From the NCBI GenBank assembly GCA_002411365.1, contig DHSD01000015.1:1-39041 (forward strand): 39,041 bases of DNA, written 5' to 3'. Within the stretch, counting starts at the first letter, position 1, and each line of letters opens with the position of its first letter. Below the pieces are notes generated by a model. It was not told the origin of the DNA. It saw only the letters and a program-made list of their open reading frames with translations, and made no database searches. The DNA comes from Ruminococcaceae bacterium UBA5295 (GTDB lineage Bacteria; Bacillota; Clostridia; Oscillospirales; Acutalibacteraceae). Position numbers and translations under genes: made by a program. This document shows, piece by piece, positions 15,383-23,926 of this stretch.

Positions 15383-15456
15383 AATATGCGGATGCTGGCT
15401 TTACTGCATATTTTAGGACATCATTTCCAATAATCCGTAAGGACAGGTGATTTATT

Positions 15457-16557
15457 ATGAAAAAATATCGTTTTGCACTTATTGGCTGCGGCCGCATTTC
15501 AAAAAACCATATTGCTGCTGCCATTGCCAACCAGGATATTATGAAACTTGTGGCCGTATGTGACCCTGTGGCGGAACGCGCCGAAAAGAAAGCGGCAGAC
15601 CTCGCTACAGGCACTGGGGAAAAGCCTGCAGTTTATGCGGACTACCATAAAATGCTCGATGAAATGGATATAGACTGCTGCGCTGTAGCTACAGAAAGCG
15701 GCTACCATGCGCGGATAGCGCTTGACTGCATACGTGCAGGCAGGCATACGCTTGTTGAAAAGCCAATGGCTTTGAACACGGCTGATGCAGAGCAGATGAT
15801 ACGCGAGGCTAAACAGCATGGCGTAACACTTGGCGTTTGCCACCAGAACCGGTTCAATGCGCCCGTGCAGCAGCTCCATAAAGCACTTGAAGCCGGACGT
15901 TTTGGCAAGCTTGTCAGCGGCTCTGCACGTATACTTTGGAACCGCACAATGCCGTATTACCAGCAGGCGCCATGGCGCGGAACATGGGCACAGGATGGCG
16001 GCACACTTATGAACCAGTGCATCCATGGCATTGACCTTCTGCAGTGGAGCCTCGGCGGCCAGCCGGACACAATTATGGCTATGACGGGTAATTACCTGCG
16101 TGATATTGAAGCAGAGGACTTTGGTGCCATACTGATTCGCTTTAAGAACGGCGCTGTTGGCATGGTGGAAGGCACAGCTTGCATTTATCCTAAAAATCTT
16201 GAAGAGACGCTTTCAATATCAGGGGAAACGGGAACGGCAGTTATCGGCGGCCTTGCTGTAAACCGCATCGAAACTTGGAATTTTGCGAAATCAGCTGCAC
16301 AGGATGCCGAGGTGGCAAAACTTGCCGGCACTGACCCTAAAGATGTTTATGGAAGCGGGCACAACACACTTTACCGCAACTTTATCCACGCCGTCGATAC
16401 ACACACTGAGCCGCTTGTCAGCGGTACAGAAGGCATAAAAGGCCTGAAAATAATTCTGGCGGCATACAAGTCACAGAAAACAGGTCAGCCGGTCAAATAT
16501 GATGGGCTAAATTTCTCTACCCTCGACATGGCTCACGATGACGTAAAGGTGGACTGA
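15457..16557 (+). CDS. wbpB: UDP-GlcNAcA 3-dehydrogenase (Gfo/Idh/MocA family, WbpB/WlbA type)
   Basis: The 366-residue enzyme has the Rossmann motif ALIGCGRISKNHIAA (about 7-21), the catalytic-lysine motif VEKPMAL (about 100-106), HQNRFN, and the conserved His in NQCIHGIDLLQW (about 188). This set is characteristic of WbpB/WlbA, which oxidises C3 of UDP-GlcNAcA with NAD; in related enzymes NAD is regenerated by 2-oxoglutarate or by release of the cofactor. ATG 15457 follows AAGGACAGGTG. Placement next to wbpA, wbpE, wbpD and wbpI homologues makes the assignment firm at pathway level. Confidence 0.9.
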   Translation: MKKYRFALIGCGRISKNHIAAAIANQDIMKLVAVCDPVAERAEKKAADLATGTGEKPAVYADYHKMLDEMDIDCCAVATESGYHARIALDCIRAGRHTLVEKPMALNTADAEQMIREAKQHGVTLGVCHQNRFNAPVQQLHKALEAGRFGKLVSGSARILWNRTMPYYQQAPWRGTWAQDGGTLMNQCIHGIDLLQWSLGGQPDTIMAMTGNYLRDIEAEDFGAILIRFKNGAVGMVEGTACIYPKNLEETLSISGETGTAVIGGLAVNRIETWNFAKSAAQDAEVAKLAGTDPKDVYGSGHNTLYRNFIHAVDTHTEPLVSGTEGIKGLKIILAAYKSQKTGQPVKYDGLNFSTLDMAHDDVKVD

Positions 16558-16562
16558 TCCTG

Positions 16563-17645
16563 ATGAAAATATTGACGGTAATCGGCGCGAGGCCGCAGTT
16601 CATCAAAGCCTCCGTCGTTTCACGTGCGCTTAAAGGCAAATGCGATGAAGTTATAGTCCACACGGGCCAGCATTATGACAAAAACATGTCTGCAGTGTTT
16701 TTTGAAGAGCTCGGGATTCCAAAGCCGGCCTACAATCTCGGCGTAGGTTCGGGCACGCACGGAAAACAGACAGGCGAGATGCTGATAAAAATAGAAGAGG
16801 TTATATTTAAAGAGAAGCCGGATGTAATGCTTGTTTACGGCGACACTAACTCAACGCTTGCAGGGGCACTTGCAGCTTCAAAGCTTCACCTTCCAGTAGC
16901 CCATGTTGAGGCCGGGCTGCGCTCTTACAATATGCGGATGCCTGAGGAGCAGAACCGTGTGCTTACAGACCATATATCCACATGGCTTTTCTGCCCGACT
17001 GAAACTGCAGCCGGAAACCTTAAAAAGGAAAATATTACACGCGGTGTTGAAATCACAGGTGACGTAATGCTTGACTCGGTCTTGCATTTTCTGAATGTGG
17101 CTAAATCCAATCCAGAGAAAAGGGCAATTTTAAGCCAGCTTGGCATTAAGCCTAAGCAATACCGCCTCGCAACACTGCACCGTGCAGAGACAACAGATGG
17201 CGGCCTCAACGCGATAATCCGTATTTTTGACGCGTTTGAAAAACTGCCGCAGCCTGTGATAATTCCTATCCACCCGCGGACGCGCCCGCTTGCGGAGCAG
17301 GCGGTAAAAAAACGCGGCTACAAAAACATCATGCTTATACCGCCTGTAGGATACCTTGAGATGTTGCTACTTACAAGCAATGCCTGCCAGGTGCTTACAG
17401 ATTCCGGCGGCCTGCAGAAAGAAGCGTGGTTTATGGAAGTGCCGTGCATCACGCTGCGCAGCGAGACTGAATGGGTTGAAACCCTTGCGGGAAACTGGAA
17501 TGTCCTCTCAAGCCTTGATACAAACGATATTTACCGCAAGGCTACGGAAACCGTGCCGGATCAGGTTACACGTAAAAGCAGGCCTTTTGGCGACGGGCAC
17601 GCGTCGGAAAAAATTGCTTCTATCCTTTTAAAATATGGGGCGTGA
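16563..17645 (+). CDS. wbpI: UDP-sugar 2-epimerase (WbpI/WecB family)
   Basis: The 360-residue product is a non-hydrolysing UDP-GlcNAc 2-epimerase family member: VIGARPQFIKA at the N-terminus, VHTGQHYD, VYGDTNSTLAGALAA, HVEAGLRSYNMRMPEEQNR and LTDSGGLQKEA, which binds the UDP. In this setting the likely reaction is C2 epimerisation of UDP-GlcNAc(3NAc)A to UDP-ManNAc(3NAc)A, the last step of the pathway. An ordinary UDP-GlcNAc 2-epimerase is the alternative. It starts five bases after the previous gene, with AAAGGTGG upstream. Confidence 0.9.
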   Translation: MKILTVIGARPQFIKASVVSRALKGKCDEVIVHTGQHYDKNMSAVFFEELGIPKPAYNLGVGSGTHGKQTGEMLIKIEEVIFKEKPDVMLVYGDTNSTLAGALAASKLHLPVAHVEAGLRSYNMRMPEEQNRVLTDHISTWLFCPTETAAGNLKKENITRGVEITGDVMLDSVLHFLNVAKSNPEKRAILSQLGIKPKQYRLATLHRAETTDGGLNAIIRIFDAFEKLPQPVIIPIHPRTRPLAEQAVKKRGYKNIMLIPPVGYLEMLLLTSNACQVLTDSGGLQKEAWFMEVPCITLRSETEWVETLAGNWNVLSSLDTNDIYRKATETVPDQVTRKSRPFGDGHASEKIASILLKYGA

Positions 17646-18910
17646 CTTCATTGAATATCATATATATCAATCATTATGCGGGTTCAGTATACAACGGAAT
17701 GGAGTACAGGCCGTACTATATGGCAAAGCGCTGGGCGGCAGCAGGGAATAACGTCACTGTTGTGGCAAGTTCATTTTCACATCTGCGCACGCATAACCCT
17801 GACATCGGCAGGGACAAATACAGGGAAGAAATGATTGATGGAATACGCTATTTCTGGATAGCAGGAAATGTGTATCATGGCAATAATAAAGACAGAATAA
17901 AAAACATGATTTCTTTCCTAAGGGGCCTTTACCACTACCGCCCAAAAATTATTTCTCAGGGGAAACCCGATGCAGTCATCGCCTCGTCGACTTACCCACT
18001 CGATATATATCCGGCGCGCTGTATTGCACAAAAGTACGGCGCTATGCTTATTTATGAAGTGCATGACCTGTGGCCGCTAAGCCCTATCGAGCTCGGCGGC
18101 ATGAGCCCGAAGCACCCATATATACGTGTGATGCAGAAAGCGGAAAATGACTGCTACCGCTGCAGCGACTATATTGTTTCACTTCTGCCGTGCGCGAAAG
18201 GCCATATGGTAGAGCACGGTATGCTGCCGGAAAAATTTATATATATACCTAATGGGATTGAGAAATCGGACTGGGAAAAACCGTTTCATTACCCAATGGT
18301 TTACCGTGACAAGCTGAAAAAGTACCATAGCGACGGATATTTCCTCATAGGGTATACTGGTGCGCACGGCATAGCAAATGCACTTGACAGCTATGTTGAA
18401 GCGGGGGAGAAACTGCGCGGCAGAAAGATAAAACTGCTTTCAATAGGCCAGGGCCCTGAAAAGGAGCGCCTTATTGAAAAGACGCATAAGCTCAAACTTG
18501 ACAACATTGTAGAATTTCTCGATCCTGTGCGGCGTGACCAGATTCCGGAGCTTCTTTTCCAGCTCGACGCGTTTTATATAGGCCTTCAGAGCCAGCCGCT
18601 TTTCAGGTTTGGCGTGAGCCCTAACAAGCTTATGGATTATATGATGGCGGGCAAACCTGTAATATTTGCAATAGATGCCCCTAATGATATGGTTGCAGAA
18701 GCGCAGTGTGGCATATCCATCCCGCCGGAAAACAGTCAGGCAATTGCCGACGCTGCCATAAGGTTGTCGCAGATGCCGCAGGATGAGCTTGAAAAAATGG
18801 GCGCACATGGGAAAATGTATATTCTTGCTCATAATGAATATGATGTGCTTGCAAAAAAATTCCTTCAGGTTTTTAAGATGCCGCATTTAGTGAATAAAAA
18901 TAAATGTTAA
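17642..18910 (+). CDS. Glycosyltransferase family 4 (WbuB-like)
   Basis: This 422-residue GT-B enzyme opens with NIIYINHYAGSVYNGMEYRP, as in WbuB-like transferases, and has HDLWPLSPIELGG, PNGIEKSDWEKP and the donor-site GVSPNKLMDYMMAGKPVIFA followed by a shortened EX7E region. It probably transfers the activated acidic amino sugar made by this cluster, or the initiating GlcNAc-type residue acceptor, onto a lipid-linked saccharide at the inner face of the membrane. GTG 17642 overlaps the previous stop (GTGA); TTG 17651 is an alternative. It is the last gene before a strong terminator. Confidence 0.88.
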   Translation: MTSLNIIYINHYAGSVYNGMEYRPYYMAKRWAAAGNNVTVVASSFSHLRTHNPDIGRDKYREEMIDGIRYFWIAGNVYHGNNKDRIKNMISFLRGLYHYRPKIISQGKPDAVIASSTYPLDIYPARCIAQKYGAMLIYEVHDLWPLSPIELGGMSPKHPYIRVMQKAENDCYRCSDYIVSLLPCAKGHMVEHGMLPEKFIYIPNGIEKSDWEKPFHYPMVYRDKLKKYHSDGYFLIGYTGAHGIANALDSYVEAGEKLRGRKIKLLSIGQGPEKERLIEKTHKLKLDNIVEFLDPVRRDQIPELLFQLDAFYIGLQSQPLFRFGVSPNKLMDYMMAGKPVIFAIDAPNDMVAEAQCGISIPPENSQAIADAAIRLSQMPQDELEKMGAHGKMYILAHNEYDVLAKKFLQVFKMPHLVNKNKC

Positions 18911-18929
18911 TTATAAAAAACCTTTATAC

Positions 18930-18966
18930 GCATTGCCTTAAGGAGATAAGGCAATGCGCTTTTTTA
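18930..18966 (+). terminator. Terminator closing the polysaccharide precursor cluster
   Basis: GCATTGCCTTA (18930-18940) pairs perfectly with TAAGGCAATGC (18947-18957) around AGGAGA, followed by GCTTTTTT. Confidence 0.92.
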
Positions 18967-19046
18967 TGCTGCTTTTGTGTTGCGGCAATGGCTTGAACAT
19001 ATTAAGTTTGAAGGTTCGCCTTGAACGCAACACACGCCATGTATGC

Positions 19047-19075
19047 TTGTATATTTGCAGCTTAAATGATAGAAT
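19047..19075 (+). promoter_or_regulatory. Sigma-A promoter of pyrB
   Basis: TTGTAT (19047-19052), 17-base spacer, TAGAAT (19070-19075). Transcription would start near 19082, only seven bases before ATG 19089. Confidence 0.7.
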
Positions 19076-19103
19076 AGATAAAAATTGAATGGAGCGATGT
19101 ATT

Positions 19104-20186
19104 TTGCAGTTAAATCACATGATTGATTTGGACCAGCTGACGGTGTCGCAGCTTAAAGAACTTATTAACCTTGCAGACTGCATACGCAAGAACCCGTGGG
19201 CATATAGTGAATCGTGCCGGGGAAAGATTATGGCTACGCTTTTCTATGAACCTTCTACGCGGACAAAAATGTCTTTCCAGACGGCTATGTACCGCCTTGG
19301 GGGCGAAGTGGTAGGCTTCGATAATCCTGAAAACACGTCAGTGTCAAAGGGCGAGAGCCTTAAAGATACTATTACGGTCGTGAGCGGATATACGGATTTG
19401 ATTGTTATGCGCAATCCGCATGAGGGTGCCGCAGCTGCTGCTGCCATTTATTCTAAAGTACCTATTATCAATGCAGGTGACGGCGGCCATATGCACCCAA
19501 GTCAGACCTTAACGGACCTTGTGACGCTTTATAATGAAAAAGGGAGGCTTGACCACCTTTGCATTGGGCTTTGCGGTGACTTAAAATATGGCCGCACTGT
19601 ACATTCGCTCATAAAAACCATGACGCGGTTTGAAGGTAATTCATTTATTCTGATTTCCACTCCTGAGCTTGCGCTTCCGCAGTATGTAAAAGACGTAATA
19701 GATGCGGCGGGCTGCAAATATGCGGAAGCTTCGTCACTTGAAGAAGCCTTGCCGAAACTTGATGTGCTTTACATGACGCGCATACAGCAGGAACGCTTTG
19801 CAAACAGAAAACAGTATGAAGAGCAAAAGAGCATTTATGTGCTCAATGCTAAGAAACTTGAGGCCGCCAAGCCGAATCTGCGCATACTCCATCCGCTGCC
19901 GCGTGTCGATGAAATTGCCGAAGAGGTTGACCGTGACCCGCGCGCTACTTATTTCCGCCAGACCGTTTACGGAATGTATGCGAGGATGGCGCTTATTCTC
20001 ACAATCCTTCAAAGTAACAGGATTAAGCCTGATGTGAGCAGGTTGGGCTCTATATACCCGTACAAATGCAGCAACCCAAATTGCATTACGCAGACTGAAC
20101 CTTATTTGCCTCACCTTTTCACAGAGGCGGGGGATATGCTTGTATGCTCTTACTGCGACGGAAGGATGCATATTAAAAGACAGTAA
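19104..20186 (+). CDS. pyrB: Aspartate carbamoyltransferase with a fused PyrI-type zinc domain
   Basis: The catalytic chain joins carbamoyl phosphate and aspartate in pyrimidine synthesis. It has the phosphate loop FYEPSTRTKMSF, the SVSKGESLKDT loop, HPSQTLTDL, CGDLKYGRTVHSL and HPLPRVDEI. After the normal end (about residue 307) come about 50 residues with CSNPNCI...CSYC, the four-cysteine zinc site that normally ends the separate regulatory subunit PyrI. The nucleotide-binding part of PyrI is absent. ATG 19089 has no ribosome binding site and lies at the transcript's 5' end. TTG 19104 has GGAG nine bases upstream and is preferred. Monocistronic. Confidence 0.93.
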   Translation: MQLNHMIDLDQLTVSQLKELINLADCIRKNPWAYSESCRGKIMATLFYEPSTRTKMSFQTAMYRLGGEVVGFDNPENTSVSKGESLKDTITVVSGYTDLIVMRNPHEGAAAAAAIYSKVPIINAGDGGHMHPSQTLTDLVTLYNEKGRLDHLCIGLCGDLKYGRTVHSLIKTMTRFEGNSFILISTPELALPQYVKDVIDAAGCKYAEASSLEEALPKLDVLYMTRIQQERFANRKQYEEQKSIYVLNAKKLEAAKPNLRILHPLPRVDEIAEEVDRDPRATYFRQTVYGMYARMALILTILQSNRIKPDVSRLGSIYPYKCSNPNCITQTEPYLPHLFTEAGDMLVCSYCDGRMHIKRQ

Positions 20187-20203
20187 ATACAGATTCTGCC
20201 CGT

Positions 20204-20232
20204 TTGCTTTTATAATTGTACTGTGGTATAAT
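20204..20232 (+). promoter_or_regulatory. Sigma-A promoter of yebC
   Basis: TTGCTT (20204-20209), 17-base spacer, TATAAT (20227-20232), 40 bases before the start codon. Confidence 0.8.
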
Positions 20233-20272
20233 TAAAGTTACGTTATAATGGATTTTAGTGGGAGGATACTTT

Positions 20273-21010
20273 ATGTCAGGCCATTCAAAATGGAATAATA
20301 TAAAACGGAAAAAAGAGAAAACAGACGGAGCAAAATCAAAGGTCTTCACAAAGATAGGCCGTGAACTGTCGGTAGCTGTCAAAGAAGGCGGCGGGCCGGA
20401 TCCGGAAGCAAATTCACGCCTGAAAGACTGCATTGCGAAAGCAAAAGCAGCAAATGTGCCAAACGATAATATAGAGCGCATAATAAAACGTGCGGCTGGC
20501 GATGGTGACAGCACTAAATATGAAAATATTACTTATGAGGGTTACGGCCCGAGCGGAATAGCAGTAATAGTCGAGACACTTACAGATAACCGTAACCGTA
20601 CAGCGGGCGACATACGCCATTATTTTGACAAATTCGGCGGAAATCTCGGTACTACCGGATGCGTTTCTTATCTGTTTAATCGCAAAGGCGTTCTTGTAAT
20701 CGAGCGCGAAGGCCTTGACGAAGATAAAGTCATGGAAGATGCGCTCGAGGTTGGCGCCTCCGATTTTGAAGCCGATGATGATGTTCTTGAGATTTATACG
20801 GAGCCGGATGACTTCAGCGGTGTGCTTTCTGATTTAGGGAAAAAGGGATATGAATTTATCACTGCAGAAATTGGAATGGTTCCTGTTTCGTATGTGAAAC
20901 TGGACGATGAGGGTCCAGCTTCACGTATGCAGCATCTTCTTGACGCGCTTGAAGATAATGACGATGTCCAGAACGTGTGGCATAACTGGGACAATTCTGA
21001 GGAAGATTAA
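20273..21010 (+). CDS. yebC: YebC/PmpR/TACO1-family protein
   Basis: The 245-residue product starts with the family hallmark GHSKWNNIKRKKEKTDGAKS and carries GRELSVAVKEGG-DP--N-RL, NVPNDNIERIIKRA, YEGYGPSG-A-IVE-LTDNRNRT and FGGNLG--GCVSYLF. Members were first described as transcription regulators; recent work on homologues points to a role in translation at difficult sequences. ATG 20273 has GGGAGG seven bases upstream, so the ATG at 20258 is discarded. Single gene between its own promoter and a hairpin. Confidence 0.95.
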   Translation: MSGHSKWNNIKRKKEKTDGAKSKVFTKIGRELSVAVKEGGGPDPEANSRLKDCIAKAKAANVPNDNIERIIKRAAGDGDSTKYENITYEGYGPSGIAVIVETLTDNRNRTAGDIRHYFDKFGGNLGTTGCVSYLFNRKGVLVIEREGLDEDKVMEDALEVGASDFEADDDVLEIYTEPDDFSGVLSDLGKKGYEFITAEIGMVPVSYVKLDDEGPASRMQHLLDALEDNDDVQNVWHNWDNSEED

Positions 21011-21145
21011 TAAGTTGAGCGCTGATGAGTGATTCAATGAACTTTTAAGAACCATTATTAAGTTGAATGATGGAATCAAACAGCCGGTAATGATATATAC
21101 AAGAATAGCTCTTTGAATGTACTGTATTCAATTTGTATGGCGATA

Positions 21146-21195
21146 TAAACCCTCTTAGTATGTGTATTAAACATATTAAGGGGTTTATTTTATGC
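21146..21195 (+). terminator. Probable terminator downstream of yebC
   Basis: TAAACCC...TCTTAGTATGT (21146-21163) pairs with ACATATTAAG...GGGTTTA (21171-21187) with one bulge, followed by TTTTAT. It is 135 bases after the stop. The stretch between and the following 100 bases hold nothing else recognisable. Confidence 0.6.
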
Positions 21196-21293
21196 CAATT
21201 TTAATAATTACTGGTTAGAATTCTCAACCGATTATTAGTAACATCACTTTGGAAGAATGCTCACTTAATGTAGCATAATATTCCTATTTAATA

Positions 21294-21440
21294 TATAATT
21301 GTAGATAATTTAATAGAGAAAGGAGCATGCAAACAATGTAAATTAAAGGCCTAATACTGCTTGCGAGAAGGTGATATGGTCTCACAACTAAAATGGCCGT
21401 GGTATCTTCGGGTGAATGATATTTTGAAAGAGGTAGTATT
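21294..21440 (+). promoter_or_regulatory. Possible leader with a start-stop ORF before the small membrane protein
   Basis: TATAAT at 21294-21299 (weak -35) precedes a leader of about 130 bases. Inside it an ideal AGAAAGGAG is followed ten bases later by ATG-TAA, a minimal start-stop ORF, and then GGCC...GGCC and GAGA...TCTC pairings. I know no riboswitch family that matches. It may be a translational control leader or chance. Confidence 0.25.
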
Positions 21441-21809
21441 GTGAGTATCAAGAAAAATTTTTATCGGGCACTTTATAAGGATAAACTGATTCCAATCAGC
21501 CACTGCACTGACGAAGAAAATCAAAAATTTGCCAATATGACAAAAAAAGAACTGCCGGATAATGTTGATGCTGTGCCTAATAATACGCCTAAAGTATTTA
21601 TGAGATATTCAAAAGGCGGTTTATCTGATGAAGAGCTTAAACTTTTTGCTTTAGAAAAAATTAACAGCAATCTTAAAACTGTAAAAGGCTGTATAATCTT
21701 CTTTGTTGTACTTGCTATTATTAGTGCTGTCTTAACTGCTTTTGGATTAGTCCAGGTAAGCAGCGCTTTGCACAGTGCATTTAGCAATGTGCCTCCACTG
21801 TTTGGCTAA
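21441..21809 (+). CDS. Small single-span membrane protein, unknown
   Basis: GTG 21441 follows AGAGGT. The 122-residue protein has a polar N-terminal part (KKNFYRALYKDKLIPISHCT, then a Pro-rich DNVDAVPNNTPKVF), a charged helix (SDEELKLFALEKINSNLKTV) and one hydrophobic segment (CIIFFVVLAIISAVLTAFGL, about 84-103) near the C-terminus. It has no signal peptide, so it is likely a tail-anchored cytoplasmic-facing protein. No family recognised. Monocistronic, ending in a hairpin. Confidence 0.6.
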   Translation: MSIKKNFYRALYKDKLIPISHCTDEENQKFANMTKKELPDNVDAVPNNTPKVFMRYSKGGLSDEELKLFALEKINSNLKTVKGCIIFFVVLAIISAVLTAFGLVQVSSALHSAFSNVPPLFG

Positions 21810-21853
21810 GGTGGCATTCTTATAAAAACAAAAAGCAAATATTTTTATTTTTT

Positions 21854-21885
21854 CATAACCCCTGTCATACACGATAGGGGTTATG
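21854..21885. terminator. Terminator between convergent genes
   Basis: CATAACCCCT (21854-21863) pairs with AGGGGTTATG (21876-21885). A T-run precedes it and a shorter one follows. It lies between the small membrane protein (plus) and acyP (minus). Confidence 0.65.
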
Positions 21886-21913
21886 TTTGGCCATTTTGCC
21901 TATGGCGAAAAAA

Positions 21914-22186
21914 TCAGTTAGCAATTTCAAAAGAACGTTCGTCAGGATTAAGCGGCAGTTCTTTGAAATCGGTATGGTCTATGTTTATGTAAATGCCGTT
22001 CTGGATTTTGTCAATCATTGAATCGATCTTTTGCCTTTCACCCTGCACTTCCATTGTTACACTCCCGTCGTATTCGTTGCGTACCCATCCAGTGAGGCCA
22101 AGCAACTGTGCGGAGTGGTAAGCCCTGAAACGAAAACCAACACCTTGCACAAAGCCGGTAAAACGATAGCGCCGTCTTATTTTCAT
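21914..22186 (-). CDS. acyP: Acylphosphatase
   Basis: The 90-residue protein has the acylphosphatase signature GFVQGVGFRFRAYHSAQLLG with the catalytic Arg and VRNEYDGSVTMEVQG with the catalytic Asn. It hydrolyses acyl phosphates such as carbamoyl phosphate and 1,3-bisphosphoglycerate. The length is typical. AGAGGT precedes ATG 22186. Monocistronic and divergent from the acetyltransferase at 22364. Confidence 0.95.
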   Translation of the reverse strand: MKIRRRYRFTGFVQGVGFRFRAYHSAQLLGLTGWVRNEYDGSVTMEVQGERQKIDSMIDKIQNGIYINIDHTDFKELPLNPDERSFEIAN

Positions 22187-22363
22187 GTAAATTACCTCTT
22201 GTCTATTCTACGCTTTTTAATATATACTTAATTATAACGCTGGAGTGTACTAATTTAAAGCAGCTATAATTTTAACCGGTAAGTCGCCCAGATAAAATAG
22301 ATGACGTGCAGGCTTGATTTTACTTATATTAACATTAATAATAAAACAGGGAGCTAATAGCAG

Positions 22364-22810
22364 GTGAGTTGGTATTTAAAAAAGTTCGGCGATTTGTCGC
22401 TGCCTGAGTTGTACGGTATTCTGCTTCTTCGCAATCAGGTTTTTGTTGTAGAGCAGAAGTGCCCATATCAGGATATTGACGGCTATGATGCTAGCAGTTG
22501 GCACCTTTTTGTTGAAGATAAAAATGGAAATATATGTGCCTGCCTGCGCATTTTAGACAAAGGGCAGACATTTGAAGAAATATCTATCGGGCGGCTTGCC
22601 GTGCGCAGGGATAAAAGGGAGCATGGCCTTGCAAGAAAGATGGTGCAGAAAGCCACTGATTTTGTTATTGGAACATTGCATGAAAACGATATACATATTG
22701 AGGCACAGGTTTACATAAAAAGTTTTTACGAAAAAATGGGATTTAAGCCTTGCTCCGAGGTCTTTCTGGAAGACGGCATACCGCATATTGAAATGTTTCT
22801 GCACAGATGA
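22364..22810 (+). CDS. ElaA-like GNAT-family N-acetyltransferase
   Basis: GTG 22364 with AGGGAG about ten bases upstream. The 148-residue protein matches the ElaA-type GNAT layout: ELYGILLLRNQVFVVEQKCP and YQDIDGYD at the N-terminus, then ACLRIL, ISIGRLAVRRDKREHGLARK with the acetyl-CoA loop, and a terminal YEKMGFKPCSEVFLEDGIPH. The acceptor is unknown. It stands alone, without a clear terminator before the DegV gene. Confidence 0.88.
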   Translation: MSWYLKKFGDLSLPELYGILLLRNQVFVVEQKCPYQDIDGYDASSWHLFVEDKNGNICACLRILDKGQTFEEISIGRLAVRRDKREHGLARKMVQKATDFVIGTLHENDIHIEAQVYIKSFYEKMGFKPCSEVFLEDGIPHIEMFLHR

Positions 22811-23019
22811 CGGTATTATTCCAAACAGCTGAATGATTTTATGCAAGCAGTATATTAACGGTGGTGAGAAAATAAAAAGTGAAGATTTTGCCGCATTTTC
22901 CATTTATTTACGGAATCATAAAAACGTGTGCTGCGATTATAATAAACGCGTAAGATATTTGTGTCAAATACCTTTTAAGCATAAGTGGTAAGTGCTGTAA
23001 AACCATGGGAGGAACTGTA

Positions 23020-23856
23020 ATGAAAAGACAGATTATTGTTGACAGCTGCGTTGACTTCAACGAAAAAGTGTATGAAAGGCTGAGCGGCATTCTGCGTATT
23101 CCGTTTAAAATAAGTATTGGAGGAGAAGAAATAGTTGACAACAATGTAGATACATCTGTACTCCTTTCGAAAATGAAGGCGGACATTGGAAAAATTTCGA
23201 CTTCATGCCCTTCTCCTTATGATTTTTATGAGAAGTTTAAAAAGGATGCCGTTAATTTTGTAGTTACAATATCATCAAAGCTCAGCGGCTCATATCAAAG
23301 CGCTGTAACGGCTAAGCAAATGCTTGAGGATGAAGGCTGCAAAAATCAGGTATATGTTTTAGACAGCAAAACTGCTTCGGCAGGGCAGAGCCTCATTGTG
23401 CTTAAACTTAGTGGCTTGTTGGAACAGGGCCTTAGCAATGAGCAGATTGTGGATAAGGTAAATGAATATTCTTCAGGTTTGGAAACGCTGTTCCTGCCTA
23501 ATTCTACTGAGAATCTGGAGCGCAACGGACGTATAAGCGGATGGAAAGCCAGCGTAAGTAAGGCTTTAAAGATTATCCCTATTCTCGGCGCCAATGGAAA
23601 CGGTGAAATTGTTATGAAAAGCCGTGCCATAGGGGAGAAGCAGGCTGAAACAAAGCTCATTAACATTATTGCCTCCACTGCAAAAGATATTGAGAAATCT
23701 ACGCTTGCCATAACTTTTGTTGACATCAAGGAAAAGGCCGAAAAAATGCGTGAGACAATTAGAAACAGTATACCCTTTAAAGATATCAAAATTTTCCGCG
23801 CAGGAGGCTTGAGCACTGTTTACGCTGACCGCGGCGGTCTTGTATTCGCTTATTGA
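23020..23856 (+). CDS. DegV-family fatty-acid-binding protein
   Basis: The 278-residue protein has the DegV layout: IIVDSCVDF at the N-terminus, SCPSPYDFYEKF, TISSKLSGSYQSAVTAK (fatty-acid head-group region), LDSKTASAGQSLIV and ENLERNGRISGWKA. Relatives bind fatty acids, and the FakB subgroup presents them to the FakA kinase; no fakA is nearby. ATG 23020 has GGGAGG seven bases upstream, so the ATG at 23005 is rejected. A hairpin terminator follows. Confidence 0.92.
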   Translation: MKRQIIVDSCVDFNEKVYERLSGILRIPFKISIGGEEIVDNNVDTSVLLSKMKADIGKISTSCPSPYDFYEKFKKDAVNFVVTISSKLSGSYQSAVTAKQMLEDEGCKNQVYVLDSKTASAGQSLIVLKLSGLLEQGLSNEQIVDKVNEYSSGLETLFLPNSTENLERNGRISGWKASVSKALKIIPILGANGNGEIVMKSRAIGEKQAETKLINIIASTAKDIEKSTLAITFVDIKEKAEKMRETIRNSIPFKDIKIFRAGGLSTVYADRGGLVFAY

Positions 23857-23893
23857 TAAAAATATAAACTTTTTGTGACTTTAATTTGTAAAG

Positions 23894-23926
23894 GCCGTTT
23901 CCTGATTTAAAGGATACGGCTTTTTT
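23894..23926 (+). terminator. Terminator of the DegV gene
   Basis: GCCGTTTCC (23894-23902) pairs with GGATACGGC (23912-23920) with one T-T mismatch, followed by six Ts. Confidence 0.8.
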
